A stretch of DNA of 64,000 nt from CAVVFX01 sp963747535 (GCA_963747535.1 CAVVFX010000001.1:248001-312000), one strand, 5' to 3'; counted from the first letter of the stretch, positions 24,760-34,121 are shown. Numbers and translations are program-made. The notes: generated by a model not told the origin, from the sequence alone.

Positions 24760-26207
24760 ATGACAATGGCAAGTTGTTTCCCTGCTGATACGAGACCTGC
24801 GTTTGTTGAGTTCTCGCTGCTGGAGTCCTGGCTGGCATCCTCCAGCGCCCTCCAACTCCCTCTCCACCAGATCGAGTCCCAGCAGCAGGCTAAAGGCCGC
24901 GAGGTCCAACGCCTTCTCCTCCAGGCCCATTTGCAGCATCGCGGCAACGGAGATATAGGGCCTGCCTTGCAACTGGAACAGGCAGACGGCGCGGTGCTCT
25001 ACTCTCACCGCCGCCTGAGCATCCGATCCCTGACCACCGTGTTTGGAACCGTGGAACTCGTCCGTATGGGCTACTCCCGGCCCAGAGAGCCCAGCATCTT
25101 TCCGCTCGATAAGGCACTGGCCTTGCCTGCACGGTCGTTCTCCTACGAACTCCAGCGCCGCCTGGTTAAGGCCGCCGTACAGAACCCGTTTCTGGAATCG
25201 GTTCAAACCATTGCCGAGTTGACCGGCGTTGCCGTATCCAAACGCAGTCTGGAAGAGATCCTGCGGCTCTGGACTTTGATGCATTCTACCAACAGCGCTC
25301 GGCGGCCACCGCCGTCGGCTCGATCCTGGTGGCGGCGGTCGACGGTAAGGGCATTCCCATGGTCAAGCCTTGCGGCTCACAACCCACCGCACGGCTGACC
25401 AAAGGGCAGAAGGCCAATAAGAAACGCATGGCCACGGTCGCTACCGTCTTCACCCGCGCCCCTTGGGTGCGGACCCCACAACAAGTCATCGATAGCCTTT
25501 TTCCCACCGCCCGTCCGGCATCCGGTGAGGCGCCTCCTCCTCCACGGCCGGAGAACAAGCGAGTGTGGGCGAGTTTGCTCAAGGGCAAGACCGCCGTTAT
25601 CGAGGAGGTGGCTGAAGAGATAGAGCGCCGCGATCCCTCGCGATCAATAACTCGACTGGCCTTGACTGACGGTGAGCGTGCTCTCCAGATTCGGGTTGAT
25701 CAAAGACTCAAGGTCACCTTGATCCTGGATCTGATGCACGTGCTGGAGAAACTCTGGAAGGCCGCCTATGTCTTCCATGCAGAAGGTAGCCTGGAAGCCG
25801 ATCTTTGGGTCCTCGACCGAACTCTGCGAATTCTATTCGGCGGGGTCGGCCAAGTCGTCAAAGGCATCCGTCAGAGCATTACCAAACACGGCCTGTCCGG
25901 TCCCAAGGCCAAAACTCTCAACGCGGTCGCCAACTACCTCTATCGCAACCGCTCGCGAATGCGCTACAACGAATACCTCGCCAACGGTTGGCCGATTGCC
26001 AGCGGCCCGGTTGAAGGTGCCTGCAAGAACTTGATTAAAGATCGGATGGAACGATCTGGCATGCGCTGGACCGAGCAAATGGCGGAGGCCATTGTACAAC
26101 TCCGAGCCATCTACCTGTCAGGAGATTTTGATCGCTACTGGCAATTCCACATCGATCAGGATCAGCGTCGCCTATACCCCGTCGTCCGGGCCGTCGTTCC
26201 AAAGTAG
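24760..26207 (+). pseudogene. ISKra4-family transposase, frameshifted
   Basis: The first part (24760 to about 25270) reads VFGTVELVRMGYSRP, SFSYELQRRLVKAAV and SKRSLEEILRL. The second part, in another frame from about 25275, reads FDAFYQQRSAATAVGSILVA followed by AVDGKGIPMVKP (first catalytic Asp), then LILDLMHVLEKLW (second) and NGWPIASGPVEGACKNLIKD (Glu). The shift lies at GCGGCTCTGGACTTTGATGC with no homopolymer slippery site, so I treat it as a mutation. Both parts together cover a normal transposase of about 480 residues. Confidence 0.85.
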
Positions 26208-26218
26208 CCACACCCATT

Positions 26219-26737
26219 TCATTTCCAAAATGAATTGAAACCGGGCATCGATTTCGAAATAGGGATCGCTTGGCTCGGCTTCACACGGCGCGGGAACAAA
26301 CTGAATAACTTCCGTCCGGGCTCAGCGGTTTCCTCCGGCTGGCCAGCCAGACTCCGCGCGAAGGACTCGTACGCTCGGCCCACGACCGACTCAGCCGCCA
26401 CCAGACGACGCTTCAGATTCGCTTCCCAAATACTCTTGTAATCGTTGGGAATCAGTCGAGAGATGGGATAACCCAGAATCTCCGTGATGGCGGAAGGGTC
26501 CGGGCCATCCTTGGAATACCGATTTAACACGATCTTCAATCGGTCTTCCGGCACGCCCCGCTCGAGCAATCCAGCGCATCGTTTGCGTGCCAGCATCAGA
26601 GAAGGAACCTCCGGCGTGCACACTACATACACCGTCTTAGCGCTCGAAACAATGACTTCGGTTGCATGATTTACCACCTCCGGCAGATCGAAGACGACGT
26701 GCTCGTACCTGAGGCGGACAAACATGAGCAGCCTCCG
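26219..26737 (-). pseudogene. cpaE: CpaE/TadZ-type pilus ATPase, C-terminal piece
   Basis: Reads RFVRLRYEHVVFDLPE-like sequence (RLRYEHVVFDLPEVVNHATE), VYVVCTPEVPSLMLARKRC, KIVLNRYSKDGPDPSA and ILGYPISRLIPNDYKSIWEA, the second half of a CpaE/TadZ MinD-like ATPase of Flp/Tad pilus systems. It ends GFNSFWK at a TGA that forms part of the ISKra4 target duplication. The N-terminal half lies at 27137-27511, separated by an ISAzo13-type remnant, and about 90 residues between the halves are gone. Confidence 0.8.
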
Positions 26738-26739
26738 CT

Positions 26740-27136
26740 AAGGTGTTGCTAAACAATAATCTGTACAATCAGTCGAGACATGAAGTCAGGAGCGAGGCAG
26801 TAGCGTGTAGTTCCAATCGGGATGCAATTTGTGTCGTTTGAGGCGCAGTTGGTCAATGTCGTCCTTCGAGACCTCGACACTGGTGTCATATTGATTAGTG
26901 TCTAAGACTGCTTTGACCTTGAGTCCAGTGCTCGTCCGAGTGCCGCCTATTAGATTCACCACGGTTTCGAAGTTGATCAAGGGCTTACCCTTCCAGTTCA
27001 GGCTTATGAAGGAGAATAACCGGTGCTCGATCTTGTTCCACTTGCTGGTGCCCGGCGGATAGTGACAAACGGTGATCGCCATCCCTGTTTCATCGCTTAA
27101 CGCTTGGAGATATAGCTTCCATGCCCGCGTCCGGGC
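26740..27136 (-). pseudogene. ISAzo13-type transposase remnant fused in frame to cpaE
   Basis: Reads RTRAWKLYLQALSDETGMAI, TVCHYPPGTSKWNKIEHRLF and HKLHPDWNYTLLPRS, the C-terminal third of an ISAzo13-family (Rhodopirellula-type DDE) transposase including the catalytic Glu. It has no own start: the frame comes in from cpaE, giving a hybrid open frame 26786-27541. It is a different, diverged copy from the element at 27514-29208. Confidence 0.85.
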
Positions 27137-27511
27137 GCCGCTACCCGCCTTGGCCGGTATGAAGACAATCACATTGTCGGGGCCCACGCTCTGTACCGCG
27201 CTCATCGCGCCTTCAACCTGTTGCGAGAAATCTTCCAGTGTGATGGCAGTAGGAATGACACTGAGATACCCGCCGGTTGTCTTCATTACCCGCTCGGTTA
27301 CCCAGTTATCGTTGAATCCCAGGATCGCTACTTTTGGGCAAGAGGCATGTATTGTCGATTCGATCTTGAGGGCATGCTCGCGGTCATCGAACTCGATAAA
27401 CACTAGTTCCGGATTGAAGGAATTGATAAGTCGGACCATGTCCGGTGCTGTCGGCCGATAATCCGCGCTGCGCAACAGGTTGAGGTCACCTGAGGGACGA
27501 CGCAACAATAG
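27137..27511 (-). pseudogene. cpaE: CpaE/TadZ N-terminal piece
   Basis: Reads LNLLRSADYRPTAPDMVRLI, NPELVFIEFDDREHALKIES and VIVFIPAKAGSGA, the receiver-like N-terminal domain and the start of the deviant Walker A of CpaE. It is cut on both sides: the ISAzo13-type element at 27514-29208 replaces its start, and at the Walker A glycines it passes into the older ISAzo13 remnant. The apparent ATG at 27541 belongs to the transposase C terminus. Confidence 0.8.
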
Positions 27512-27513
27512 AT

Positions 27514-29208
27514 TCACATCGGGGCAATCGTATAATTCCATGCGGGCAGAGTCGAATGTCGTTTGAGGGAAAGACGGCGGACCTGCTCTGGAGCGGGTGA
27601 GGTACCGGTTGGATAGTGCCGACGGTCGAGGTAGGCCGAGACAGTGAGACCGGTTCCGGTACAGGTGTTGCGGATGAAGTTGAGGATTTTGGGGTAATTG
27701 TCAAGAGGCTCGGCGGCCCAGTTTTTGGAGATTTCGGAGAATAGGCGGTGCTCGATGGGATTCCATTTGGAAGCGCCGGTGGGGTAATGAGCAACGGTTA
27801 CTGTGAGCCCAAAGCTGTTGCAGATTTGGCTTTGAAGTTCGGTTTTCCAGGCGCGGGTGCGGCAACTGTTGCTGCCGCCGGTGTCGGCTAGGATGAGCAA
27901 CTGCCGGCAGCGATGGTAGCGATTAGCGCCGTCGCGCTTCCACCAACCGGCGATGGAGTGGGCGGCAAAGGCTGCCGTGTCATGTGAGACGCCTATGAAG
28001 ACCGAGCCTCGGTTGGCGAGCAGGTCATAGATACCGTAAGGGATTGCGACGCCGATGGCATCGGAACGGAAGTCATGATCATTGACGCGCACGGGCATGC
28101 GATCCCACTTCACGCCATTGTTCTTGAAGTTTCCGACGAGTTCTCGTTTTTTGGTATCGACGCTGATGATGGGAATCCCCTGGCGTTCACAGCGAGTGCG
28201 TAATGACGAGATATAACGGAACTGTTTGTCGCGATCCGGGCTAGAGTCGGTGGCAATGGTTTTGCGATTCACGCGGAGAGAAAAATCCATATCGTGAAGC
28301 AGCCGCGCCACGGTATTGGCTGAGATCTCGATATCGAGTTGCTGCAGCAGTTCGGCGATTCCGGCAGGTGTTTTGTGAGTCCATCGAATGCCGGTGATGG
28401 GATCGCCGGCGGTGTCGTGCTCCAGCAGGATTTCGATGGCTGCGATTACTTCGGGCGTTTTTTTTCCACCGATTTGCGTCCGGCGCCGGACTGTCGGATG
28501 CGGCCGACCTCGACATCCTGATCCAGCAACTGGCGGCGGCCGCGGGCGATGGTGTGCGGATCGAGGCCAAGAAATCCGGCCAGCACGCTGTCGCCGCCGT
28601 GGCCGAGTTTCATGGATTCCAGACCGGCGTACAAGCGGCGCTGCTGCTCGTCCAGCAGACTGTAGAACAAGATGATGGCAGCTTTCATCTCATCGGGAGA
28701 CACTTCCAGACGAGTGGCATCGACAATCGTGGGAACTGATTGGTTACTACGACGTGTCAGACGTTGTCGCTGACGGATGGCTGGATCGATAGCGGTATAG
28801 AGGAACAAGCCGGAGATCACTTCCCGGGAGATCCTCTTCTGCTGGACAAGGTGGCGTAAGACATCCTGCGCTCCTACGTGTAGGATCGCAGACAGTTCTT
28901 CGGCAAAATATCCCGCGACTGAACTACGGATGAACGCCTCGGCGGTGGCCAGCAGAGTACCGTAGCGGGAGAACCAGGCGGGCGCGCAGGACCACAGACC
29001 ATCGGCCCCGAAACGGGCAATCTCGCGAAGAGTGTAAAAACGGCCGCCATGAGAGTAGCTGGTCAGGTAGTCGAGTTCTTTGAGCTTTCGGAAAACGGTG
29101 AGGTCTACGTCCGTGCCAAGGGCGCGTTTCAGGTCGGGAAGAGTTGCGATTTTGTCGTGGAGTAGCAGCTTTCGCAAGGAATCAGGAGAGAAGGCGAGAG
29201 GTCTCATA
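27514..29208 (-). CDS. ISAzo13-family transposase requiring a -1 frameshift
   Basis: The first frame (ATG 29207, MRPLAFSPDSLRKLLLHDK) encodes about 253 residues of helical DNA-binding sequence and reads into VGRIRQSGAGRKSVEKKRP before a stop. At the run of eight A (28458-28465) a -1 shift gives KKTPEVIAAIEILLEHDTAG and continues through RLLHDMDFSLRVNRKTIATD, VDTKKRELVGNFKNNG, LLILADTGGSN and HYPTGASKWNPIEHRLFSEI to the stop at 27514. Both parts are otherwise undamaged, so programmed slippage at A8 is plausible; a one-base mutation is the alternative. IS ends were not identified. Confidence 0.75.
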
Positions 29209-29255
29209 ATGTTATAGTTGCGACTAAAACAACAGAATAATCGCAACTATAACAT
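29209..29255. promoter_or_regulatory. Perfect 15-bp dyad directly upstream of the ISAzo13-type start codon
   Basis: ATGTTATAGTTGCGA (29209-29223) and TCGCAACTATAACAT (29241-29255) pair perfectly around a 17-nt loop. The inner arm starts one or two bases before the minus-strand ATG at 29205-29207, so it may be an operator, a translation-blocking hairpin or an IS terminal structure. Confidence 0.75.
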
Positions 29256-29414
29256 AACTAGCGGTCGATGGGAGCAGCGCACGGATAGGCTCCAACTGCC
29301 TATCCAAATTGGGGAAATCGACTACCGTGAGGAGAATGAACTAAAATTGGCAGCGGTGGATAATGTAGCTATCACGCCTACTGGTGAGTGGTTATTTCTG
29401 CGTGGACCCTGAGT
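29256..29414. other. Unassigned stretch between ISAzo13-type and IS6 elements
   Basis: A plus-strand frame (LPIQIGEIDYREENELKLAA, AITPTGEWLFLRGP, stop at 29410-29412) may be the tail of a gene cut by the ISAzo13-type element. No family was recognised. Confidence 0.3.
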
Positions 29415-30170
29415 GGTAGTGTTGCAACTTTCAAACTGCGCGTAGGAGCGGGTGCAGTGGGTGTTTGCCTTGGCCTTAAGCGGCCAGTTCGAACACTTCG
29501 TTGATGAACTGATTCTGACGCCGAACATCAGTCCCGCTCACCCATCGAACCTGTCCCTTTCGCAGCATGTGGATCGCTTCGTAACCCTGAATCGTGCGTC
29601 GCGCCGAATGGAATTCTCGGAACCCTTGCTTGGCATTCACTCGTCGTTTTGATAGCTCGGTGGTCTTGCTCGATGATGTTGTTCAAATACTGCACCGGCC
29701 GGTGCCCGCACCATGGAGGGATCGCTCCTTCCTTCTTAACGGCCGAGATTGCTGAGGGTAGATGGGTGCCAAATCCGTGTTGATGACGCGAGGCTGTGGA
29801 TGTGATGGATCGCGCAGTGCTTTCCGAAACAGCCGTTTGGCCGCATCCGCGTCGCGCCGAGCCGACAATAGGAAATCGATCGTCGCACCCGCCGAATCGA
29901 TTGCTCGATACAGATAACGCCAATGGCCCTTAACACGAACGTAAGTCTCGCTGCACCCAACGCCATATCGTCGTGTGATCGGCTTCCAGGCCACGCTCCT
30001 CTAATAGCTCTTCGACATCGCGCAACGATAACGAGTATCGCAGGTACCAACGAACGGCACAAAGAATGATCGCGGGCTCGGTCTGCCGCCATTTGAAGAT
30101 CGCTCGTCGATTAGCCACGGGGGTCTTTCAAGCCTACCAGTCCGCGCCTGCGCGAAGTTGCAACACTACC
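29415..30170 (-). mobile_element. IS6-family element, copy 1 (defective)
   Basis: Ends GGTAGTGTTGCAAC (29415) and its inverse (to 30170) match the other two copies. It is 756 bp against 828 bp for the intact copy. Flanking octamers CCCTGAGT and CGTCTATG do not match, so no target duplication remains. Confidence 0.92.
29476..30118 (-). pseudogene. IS6 transposase, 71-bp deletion plus frameshifts
   Basis: Relative to the intact copy at 43769-44482, 71 bp are missing after TGGGTGCAGCG, removing the end of the HTH region and the first catalytic Asp codon (DETYVRV). Further single-base differences shift the frame near 29650 (extra T) and 29757. The start (MANRRAIFKWRQTEPAIIL) is preserved. Confidence 0.9.
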
Positions 30171-30324
30171 CGTCTATGGGATTTGAATTGTAGCTACTTG
30201 AAAGTAAAGCACTAGCAAAGAAGCATCAGTTCTTGTCGCGGTGTGGTCGAACCTCATAATGGTAGACGACTCGACTGCAGATTAGCACACGCGAAGCGTC
30301 TGTGGCCGAAGCTGAAGGCGAGGC

Positions 30325-30590
30325 CACTTCGTTCAAACGCGTTTCGCGGTGTTTTCGCGCTCGTCGACGTCCACGAGGGTCGCGCTTCTCGGTTTTTCGT
30401 GCCGCAACGGCGATCGACCGAGAGTGCACGAGTTCAGGGCGCTCACTCACGGCGCCGGGCCGGCCGCTGCTGGTCGTGCCGCCGCGTGCGTGTTCGCGAG
30501 GCGGCGAACGCGGGATCGCCGCGGCGGACGCCATGCACTCGTCTTCGGGGTGTTGCGCTACAAGCCCCACGGCGAAAAGGCGATGGAAAG
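30325..30590 (-). repeat. Modular GC-rich repeat, copy R5 (nearly complete, minus orientation)
   Basis: On the minus strand it shows GGCGATCCCGCGTTCGCCGC, GCCCTGAACTCGTGC, TCGGTCGATCGCCGTTGCGG, CCTCGTGGACGTCGACGAGC and GCGAAAACACCGCGAAACGC; the A-rich tail is missing. It ends at the boundary of the inverted repeat carrying NtrC-type copy 2. Confidence 0.85.
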
Positions 30591-30591
30591 T

Positions 30592-32247
30592 TAGACGGAT
30601 CGCGTTCCTCCCGCTAGTCGGCGTAGTGCGAGTGGGACTATTTACGAATGAATTTCATATCTTTCGAGATACTGGGCGGAACCAACGGTACTTTTGGAGT
30701 ATTCTTGGGATTGAATCCCGCGTTTAATTACTCTTCGCGGTGAAGAATCGGCTTAAAGTTCGACAGAAACTTAAAGTAACAGCGTGGACGGAGGAGGCGT
30801 AAGTGATTACGAATACGAGGCCTAACGGCCCTTGCATTCTGCTGGTCGAAGATGAACTCGAGGTGCGCGCGTATCTCGAAATGACAGTAAGGTGTTTGGG
30901 CTATCGAGTCGAAGTCGCTGAAAGCGGGAATGAAGTCCTCAGATGCTTACAGTCGGCCGGCTCTGATATATCTCTCGTACTGCTGGATATCATCATGCCT
31001 GAGCGGGACGGGCTGGAAACCTTGTGCGAGATCCGGCGAATGAGTGCGACGCTGCCGGTAATCATCCTCGCCGGTGAGTACTTGCCGGTGAATGTCGTTG
31101 CGGCAATGAAATGCGGCGCCACGGATTTTCTCTGCAAACCGGTGGTGCACGAAGACCTCAAGCAAGCAATCGCCAAAGCATTGGAAGCTGACCGTGCCGA
31201 CCGACCGCCGCCGGTCCGAGTGTCCGCCCCGAAGACTAATGCTTTCTTCGGCGGGAACCAGCAGATGCGTGAAATCTATTCGCTTGTGGGACAGATCGGC
31301 TGGTCGGACGCGCCAGTCTTGATCCAAGGCGAGACGGGCACGGGCAAAGAGGTGCTGGCTCGGGAGTTGCATGCCCATTCGCCGCGTGCAAACCAGGCAT
31401 TCCTGAAACTGAATTGCGCCGCTCTGCCCTTTGAACTGGTGGAGAGTGAATTGTTCGGCTATGAGAGAGGCGCGTTTACCGGAGCGTTCCAGAAAAAGGT
31501 CGGCATGTTCGAACAGGCTGACGGCGGCACGATTCTCCTGGATGAAATCGGCGATATGGACGTGCGGCTTCAGTCGAAGCTACTCCAAGTGCTCCAGGAT
31601 CAGCAGTTTCAACGAATCGGCGGAAGGGAAACGATCCGCGTCGATGTGCGAGTCCTGGCGGCAACCCACCGGGATCTGGAGCAAGCCATTGCGGATCGGA
31701 GTTTTCGTGAAGACCTGTACTACCGGCTCAATGTCATCAATTTGGTTCTCCCTTCATTACGGGAGCGTAAAGATGACATCCTTTCCCTGGCTGAGTTCCT
31801 GCTGAAGAGGCACTCTCCGGCGAAGAGGGAGGCGCCTCTGCTGACTCGGGATTTCAAAGAAGCTCTTTTCAATTATTCCTGGCCCGGGAATGTTCGCGAA
31901 CTGGAAAATGTTATTCGAAGATTGATCGTGCTGCGCGATCCGGAGCGAATTGTCCGCGAACTGCAGTTGAAGACCAGACGCAAACCGGTTGTGTCCGCCT
32001 CCGTAACAGAACCGCGCCTGATTGCTCCTCCGGAAGCGAGCAATGCGGCGATTCTTGAAAAGGTGACACTGGCCAAGCAGCAGGCTGAGACCGAGGCGAT
32101 CCTGTCGGCCTTGAATGCAACACGGTGGAATCGAAAGAGAGCCGCGGCCATATTGAAGATCGACTATAAGGCGCTTCTCTACAAGATGAAGAAACTAGGT
32201 GTGGAGGGCAGTGTCATGGCGCCACCTTTCCAACCACAGGGCGCTAG
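30592..32247. repeat. 1.65-kb inverted repeat, right arm
   Basis: Inverse counterpart of 21411-23065. Homology begins with the repeat-family block around TAGACGGATCGCGTTCCTCC and ends in the last codons of the regulator gene. Confidence 0.92.
30707..30777 (+). promoter_or_regulatory. Palindrome and paired CTTAAAGT repeats upstream of NtrC-type copy 2
   Basis: GGGATT-G-AATCCC (30707-30719) and two direct CTTAAAGT boxes (30752-30759, 30770-30777) lie 26-96 bp before the GTG start. They are conserved in the other copy. Candidate operator; the binding protein is unknown. Confidence 0.4.
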
Positions 32248-32254
32248 TTGGTAG
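30803..32254 (+). CDS. NtrC-family sigma-54 response regulator, copy 2
   Basis: The 483-residue protein has the same architecture as copy 1: receiver with MPERDG, AAA+ with GETGTGKE and GAFTGA, C-terminal Fis HTH. Visible differences are Asp for Gly before ISLVLLD, Arg for Leu in PERIVREL, and the final residues (FQPQGASW). The GTG start follows GGAGGAGGCGTAA. Two near-identical regulators in opposite orientation could provide extra dosage, or one may simply be a recent duplicate. Confidence 0.93.
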   Translation: MITNTRPNGPCILLVEDELEVRAYLEMTVRCLGYRVEVAESGNEVLRCLQSAGSDISLVLLDIIMPERDGLETLCEIRRMSATLPVIILAGEYLPVNVVAAMKCGATDFLCKPVVHEDLKQAIAKALEADRADRPPPVRVSAPKTNAFFGGNQQMREIYSLVGQIGWSDAPVLIQGETGTGKEVLARELHAHSPRANQAFLKLNCAALPFELVESELFGYERGAFTGAFQKKVGMFEQADGGTILLDEIGDMDVRLQSKLLQVLQDQQFQRIGGRETIRVDVRVLAATHRDLEQAIADRSFREDLYYRLNVINLVLPSLRERKDDILSLAEFLLKRHSPAKREAPLLTRDFKEALFNYSWPGNVRELENVIRRLIVLRDPERIVRELQLKTRRKPVVSASVTEPRLIAPPEASNAAILEKVTLAKQQAETEAILSALNATRWNRKRAAAILKIDYKALLYKMKKLGVEGSVMAPPFQPQGASW

Positions 32255-32293
32255 CGAGGGAGCCTCATACCGCCGAGAAGATAGTGTTTGCAT

Positions 32294-32351
32294 GAGCCGG
32301 CTTTCAAGCCGGCTCAATGCGTTTTTCGGCCGGGGCCATTGGCCCCGGCCG
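32294..32351 (+). terminator. Two adjacent perfect hairpins downstream of NtrC-type copy 2
   Basis: GAGCCGGCTT-TC-AAGCCGGCTC (32294-32315) is followed by AATGCGTTTTT and then CGGCCGGGGCC-ATT-GGCCCCGGCCG (32327-32351). The first hairpin plus T5 fits an intrinsic terminator. The second is an 11-bp perfect stem with a 3-nt loop. Neither is present beside copy 1. Confidence 0.65.
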
Positions 32352-32391
32352 CGGCGATTGATAAAGTTGAAGTGTCTGGGAGGTTGCTGTT

Positions 32392-34009
32392 ATGACCGAC
32401 TATGGCACGTTGCTACGGGATCACGTCACGCTTCGCTGCCGTTCCATTGACCGTATTTTTCTTCAGGCGTACGTACCCAGACTTCAGGCTGTCGGGGATG
32501 TATGTACGTATCTTCGTTGGCAACGGAAGTATCCCATTCCTTCTTCAGCCGCGTTTGGCAAAATCGGGGATGCGTATGTGAAGGCGGTCTACCGCTTTGC
32601 CGAATCGCAGCAGATTCCGGTCGTGCACTTCAAAAAAGGTGAGAAGAAAGAGGAAACAGCTCTTCCCTATCTGGCGGCAGCAGCGCGTGAGGGTAAGGAT
32701 CGGGTAGTGCTGATCGGCATAGCCCAAGAGAAAGCATCAGTTTGGAAATCGTGGCCGAGGAAAGGCCAGGAGAAGGCCCGCCACCCACACATGGATTGGG
32801 GACGGGAGATGGCCTATATCAATCACTTCTATTTCTATCTCTGGGATTCGGAGTGGGGTGGGGCGTTCTGGAAGACCAACTCCTATGCGCCTTACCCGAT
32901 CTGGGTTTGGCTGAATGGCCATGAGTGGGCCAAAACGGCAGTTGGAGAAAGCCGGCATCGGTTACGAAGCCCTGGATAATGGATTCCGGACGTGCAAGGA
33001 TGCCGCCGCATTGCAGAAGGTCTGTAATCGCCTCGGTCCCTGTGCGGTGCAAAGCTTCTTCGGGCGGTGGTTGCGGCGGTTGCCTTCGCCGTTTACGGAG
33101 GCCGATCTCCGGGCTGGATACGGGTATCAAATGTCGTTTCGGCAGTTCGAGATTTCAGACACCTGCGTGTTCGACCGGCCGCAAGCAGGCCGGATGTGGT
33201 TTGAGGGTGTGATCCGGGATCACCTCGATGTGGGGCGATCGGATCAGATCATGCTGATTTTTCATCGTCAGGTAAACTCGCGTACTCCCGGTACATTTCG
33301 TACACGGGTTATCACCCGTGGCGTCGATCCCACGCTGTGCTGTTACTACAAGTCTTCGCGGGTCAAGCAATATTTCAAAGAGGAACGGGCGCTGCGTACC
33401 GAGACAGTCATCTGTAACACCAATGACTTCGATATCGGTCGCCGCGTCTGCGTGCAGAACTGGAATGCCCTTCGGGCAGTTGGCGAATCCGCCAACCGGT
33501 GTCTATGTGACGCCGAAGCAGCAGACGCTCAGCCCGCTCCCGACGTGGCCACCTTTTGCCAGGTGACCCGACCATCCACTAGCGATGATGGTCTCTATGC
33601 CGCAGGACTTCGCTTTGGCGAACAGCGTGTGATGGCGATCCTGGCCGCGTTAATCGGGTTTTGCTTTCTGATTCGAGGCTTCACCAACCGTCAACTCGTC
33701 GAGCGCGTTGGAGCCCTTCTGGGGTCGCCGTATACCTCCCGGCAAGCGACTTACGATCTTCGTCGGCTTCGGCGCAAAGGGCTAATTGCGAAGATCGTGG
33801 GCAGGCAACGATATCGACTCGCCGGCCTGGGCCGCCGAGTCGCGGTGCTCTTCACCAAAACTTACAGCCGGGTACTCGCTCCAGGTCTGAGCGCACTTGA
33901 TCCTCGATTGCCAGAAGACGCTACAGCCCGGAGCAGTCTCAGAACTTCCTGGCGCTGCTTCGAAAAGGCTCTCGACGACTACATGGAGGTGAAATTGATC
34001 GCCGCGTGA
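32392..34009 (+). pseudogene. Conserved protein of unknown function (about 535 residues), single-base frameshift
   Basis: The ATG at 32392 follows GGGAGG. The first frame gives IPVVHFKKGEKKEE, VVLIGIAQEKASVWKSW, INHFYFYLWDSEWGGAFWKT and WVWLNGHEWAK; at about 32938 one extra A in AAAACGG shifts to RQLEKAGIGYEALDNGFRTC, EISDTCVFDRPQAGRMWFEG and VITRGVDPTLCCYYKSSR. The C terminus looks like a winged helix (TYDLRRLRRKGLIAKIVGRQ). I recall highly conserved intact relatives in soil bacteria without known function. Everything else appears undamaged, so the frameshift is recent. Confidence 0.75.
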
Positions 34010-34121
34010 AACTTGACCGATTTGTGAACTTCATGGCCACCAAGTGGATCTAGTAGCCGCTGAGCCGAACGTCTCTGAAACCGACGATCACAGAGCGATG
34101 AGGAAGGATCATACGTGACCT

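Larger units (their letters stand above)
24216..26215 (+). mobile_element. Intact-ended ISKra4-family insertion sequence, exactly 2,000 bp
   Basis: Imperfect terminal inverted repeats of 21 bp (24216-24236 and 26195-26215, GGGTGYGGCTACTTTRGAAC plus one base) are flanked by a perfect 9-bp direct repeat ATTTCATTT (24207-24215, 26216-26224), the target duplication. The element holds a divergent small gene and a transposase. It inserted at the stop codon of a cpaE gene; joining the flanks restores the sequence across the site. Confidence 0.93.

Noticed and set aside
25260..25330. Programmed frameshift in the ISKra4-type transposase
   Set aside because: No homopolymer or slippery heptamer occurs at the junction, so a plain indel is the simpler explanation.
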